Shown: piece after piece, positions 63,023 through 64,000 of the stretch | How the letters are laid out: each line of letters begins with the position of its first letter | How positions within the stretch are numbered: the stretch's first letter is position 1 | DNA from: Oribacterium sp. NK2B42 | Lineage (GTDB): Bacteria > Bacillota > Clostridia > Lachnospirales > Lachnospiraceae | Length of the DNA: 64,000 bases | NCBI RefSeq assembly: GCF_000424445.1 | Contig: NZ_AUJX01000004.1 | Span: forward strand, 1 to 64,000 | Reading direction: 5' to 3' | Position numbers and translations under genes: made by a program | Notes under the pieces: model-generated | Told to the model about the DNA's origin: nothing | The model's input: the letters and a program-made list of their open reading frames with translations, nothing else | The model's database searches: none

Positions 63023-64000
63023 TTAGCCAAAGACAGGTACGGGAGCATCCGGGAAGGTTTCCGAAGCTGAGGGTTCAACATAATACGCAGTGGCGTTTGT
63101 CTCATCGAGATGCTCAAGTGACTCCTGAAGATCCTTTATCCTGGTTTTTTCCGATTCCTCCCGGGACTCTTCTTCCTCAGCATATTCGCCATATAAAGGA
63201 AGCTTTCTTGCTCTCTTGATAGCATTCTGCAGCTCCTTTGCGTACATGGAGGCTTCTTCATAAGTATTGCAATACTGAAGTCTCATTATAGTTTCTGTTA
63301 TGAGGTTTTCCGTATTTTCATCCCTGTATTCAAGCTCTTCAAGTTCTGTAAGGGCGCTTAGGAATGACTCTTTATTGATGCGCTTTTCTTCCTCTGATCT
63401 TGAGCTCTCAGCCTCACTTTCGGCTCTCTGCTGCTCTCTGCTGGATTCTTCTTCACTTTGCTGAAGTGCACGTTCTATAACCTGCTCCCAGCTTTCCTCT
63501 ATCTCATCAAAATATGGCTTTCTGGTTTCCAGTCTCTTGAGAAGCTCTGCGCGTTTTTCATTATCATCGAGAGAATCAACCAAAGGCTTCACTTCTTCAT
63601 AGTATTTACGGGCTGTGAGTACATCATCAACGGTATTGGCCACAAGCCTCTCGTAATTTTCTACCAATGTCTCTGCCTCTTCATAGTTCCTCAGCTGTTC
63701 CTTTTCGTGAAGAGCCTGCTGTGCTCTCACTTCCGCTGTTGTGGAAACATAATCAGTAATTCCATTTTCATTTACTTTCAGATCTACGGTTGCGGGCTGT
63801 GTCCAGTCTGCAGGTTCAAGTCCCTCGTGAAGAACATTCATGGCATTTTGCCAGATTCGTCCCGCGTAGGTGGATCCGTATACTCCCGGCATGGCCCTCG
63901 GAGTGTCGTAACCTACCCAGACTGCCATAGTGTAGTATCTCGTGTATCCGCAGAACCATGTATCCTTTGATTCATTGGTGGTACCGGTCTTTCCTGCAGC
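63023..64000 (-). CDS. Class A penicillin-binding protein (3' part; gene continues beyond the window)
   Basis: The frame is open to the right edge and begins there with AAGKTGTTNESKDTWFCGYT, the KTG box of the transpeptidase domain, followed by MAVWVGYDTPRAMPG and the end of the domain at about residue 60 of the visible part. The remaining 260 residues are an unusual Glu/Arg/Ser-rich, probably coiled-coil tail (SEEESSREQQRAESEAESSR ...) ending SASETFPDAPVPVFG. The protein is a PBP1A-like peptidoglycan glycosyltransferase/transpeptidase; the other domains and the start lie outside. The ATG at 63928 is internal and not a real start. Confidence 0.9.
   Translation of the reverse strand, partial: AAGKTGTTNESKDTWFCGYTRYYTMAVWVGYDTPRAMPGVYGSTYAGRIWQNAMNVLHEGLEPADWTQPATVDLKVNENGITDYVSTTAEVRAQQALHEKEQLRNYEEAETLVENYERLVANTVDDVLTARKYYEEVKPLVDSLDDNEKRAELLKRLETRKPYFDEIEESWEQVIERALQQSEEESSREQQRAESEAESSRSEEEKRINKESFLSALTELEELEYRDENTENLITETIMRLQYCNTYEEASMYAKELQNAIKRARKLPLYGEYAEEEESREESEKTRIKDLQESLEHLDETNATAYYVEPSASETFPDAPVPVFG

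Noticed and set aside
63928-63928. Start of a 301-residue separate gene
   Set aside because: The frame continues upstream to the window edge with the KTG box of a penicillin-binding protein, so this ATG is internal.

Overview
The window looks like chromosomal DNA of a Firmicute of the class Clostridia, most likely a member of the Lachnospiraceae (Butyrivibrio/Pseudobutyrivibrio-like). This is inferred from the gene order of the S10-spc-alpha ribosomal cluster followed by ecfA-ecfT-truA-rplM-rpsI, zinc-type S14 and L36, an enlarged L17, a fused EcfA1-EcfA2, GHKL/LytTR two-component systems and choline-binding-type cell-wall repeats. Almost every gene lies on the minus strand, so the window is best read from right to left.

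Accessory half (1 to about 23.4 kb). The left edge cuts an IS607-type serine recombinase, followed by gene debris. Next comes a complete Wadjet (jetABCD) plasmid/DNA-restriction operon, a plus-strand VapBC-type toxin-antitoxin pair, and three successive trios made of a LytTR response regulator, a GHKL histidine kinase and a small hydrophilic cytoplasmic protein. Each trio is preceded by a toxin-antitoxin or abortive-infection module: a damaged ParDE/RelBE-like pair, an AbiF/AbiD (Abi_2) HEPN protein with a short terminated RNA in front of it, and a decayed twin of that Abi_2 locus which keeps its own RNA. Two trios share a 21-bp-spaced direct-repeat operator. A 19 to 22 bp piece of the 3' end of rpsI recurs twice downstream of rpsI, which suggests two small elements inserted in tandem at rpsI.

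Housekeeping half (23.4 to 64 kb). rpsI and rplM have a consensus promoter and a leader. They are followed by a HAD hydrolase, truA, ecfT and a single-chain EcfA1-EcfA2, then a secreted cell-wall-binding protein, then the complete alpha, spc and S10 ribosomal clusters with secY, adk, map and infA. An internal promoter plus structured leader splits rpsN from rpsH. Further right are a second cell-wall-binding protein, an RlmI-like methyltransferase, an acyltransferase, prs, the helicase-loader pair dnaD-dnaC behind a cluster of DnaA boxes, murC, a TetM-like ribosomal GTPase fused to a YacP/Rae1 NYN nuclease domain, a shikimate kinase, a CBS/DRTGG family II pyrophosphatase, and the 3' part of a class A penicillin-binding protein.

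Two things stand out. First, at least seven unrelated genes (jetA, jetC/jetD, a kinase, its regulator, a small protein gene, truA) carry in-frame tandem repeats with different unit lengths (24, 33, 36, 39, 42, 69-75 and 87 bp). Each expands a local segment of its own host gene, as if this lineage has a general process that expands loops in frame. Second, the repeated module 'TA or Abi, then LytTR regulator, kinase and hydrophilic protein' may be an undescribed regulatory or defence arrangement.
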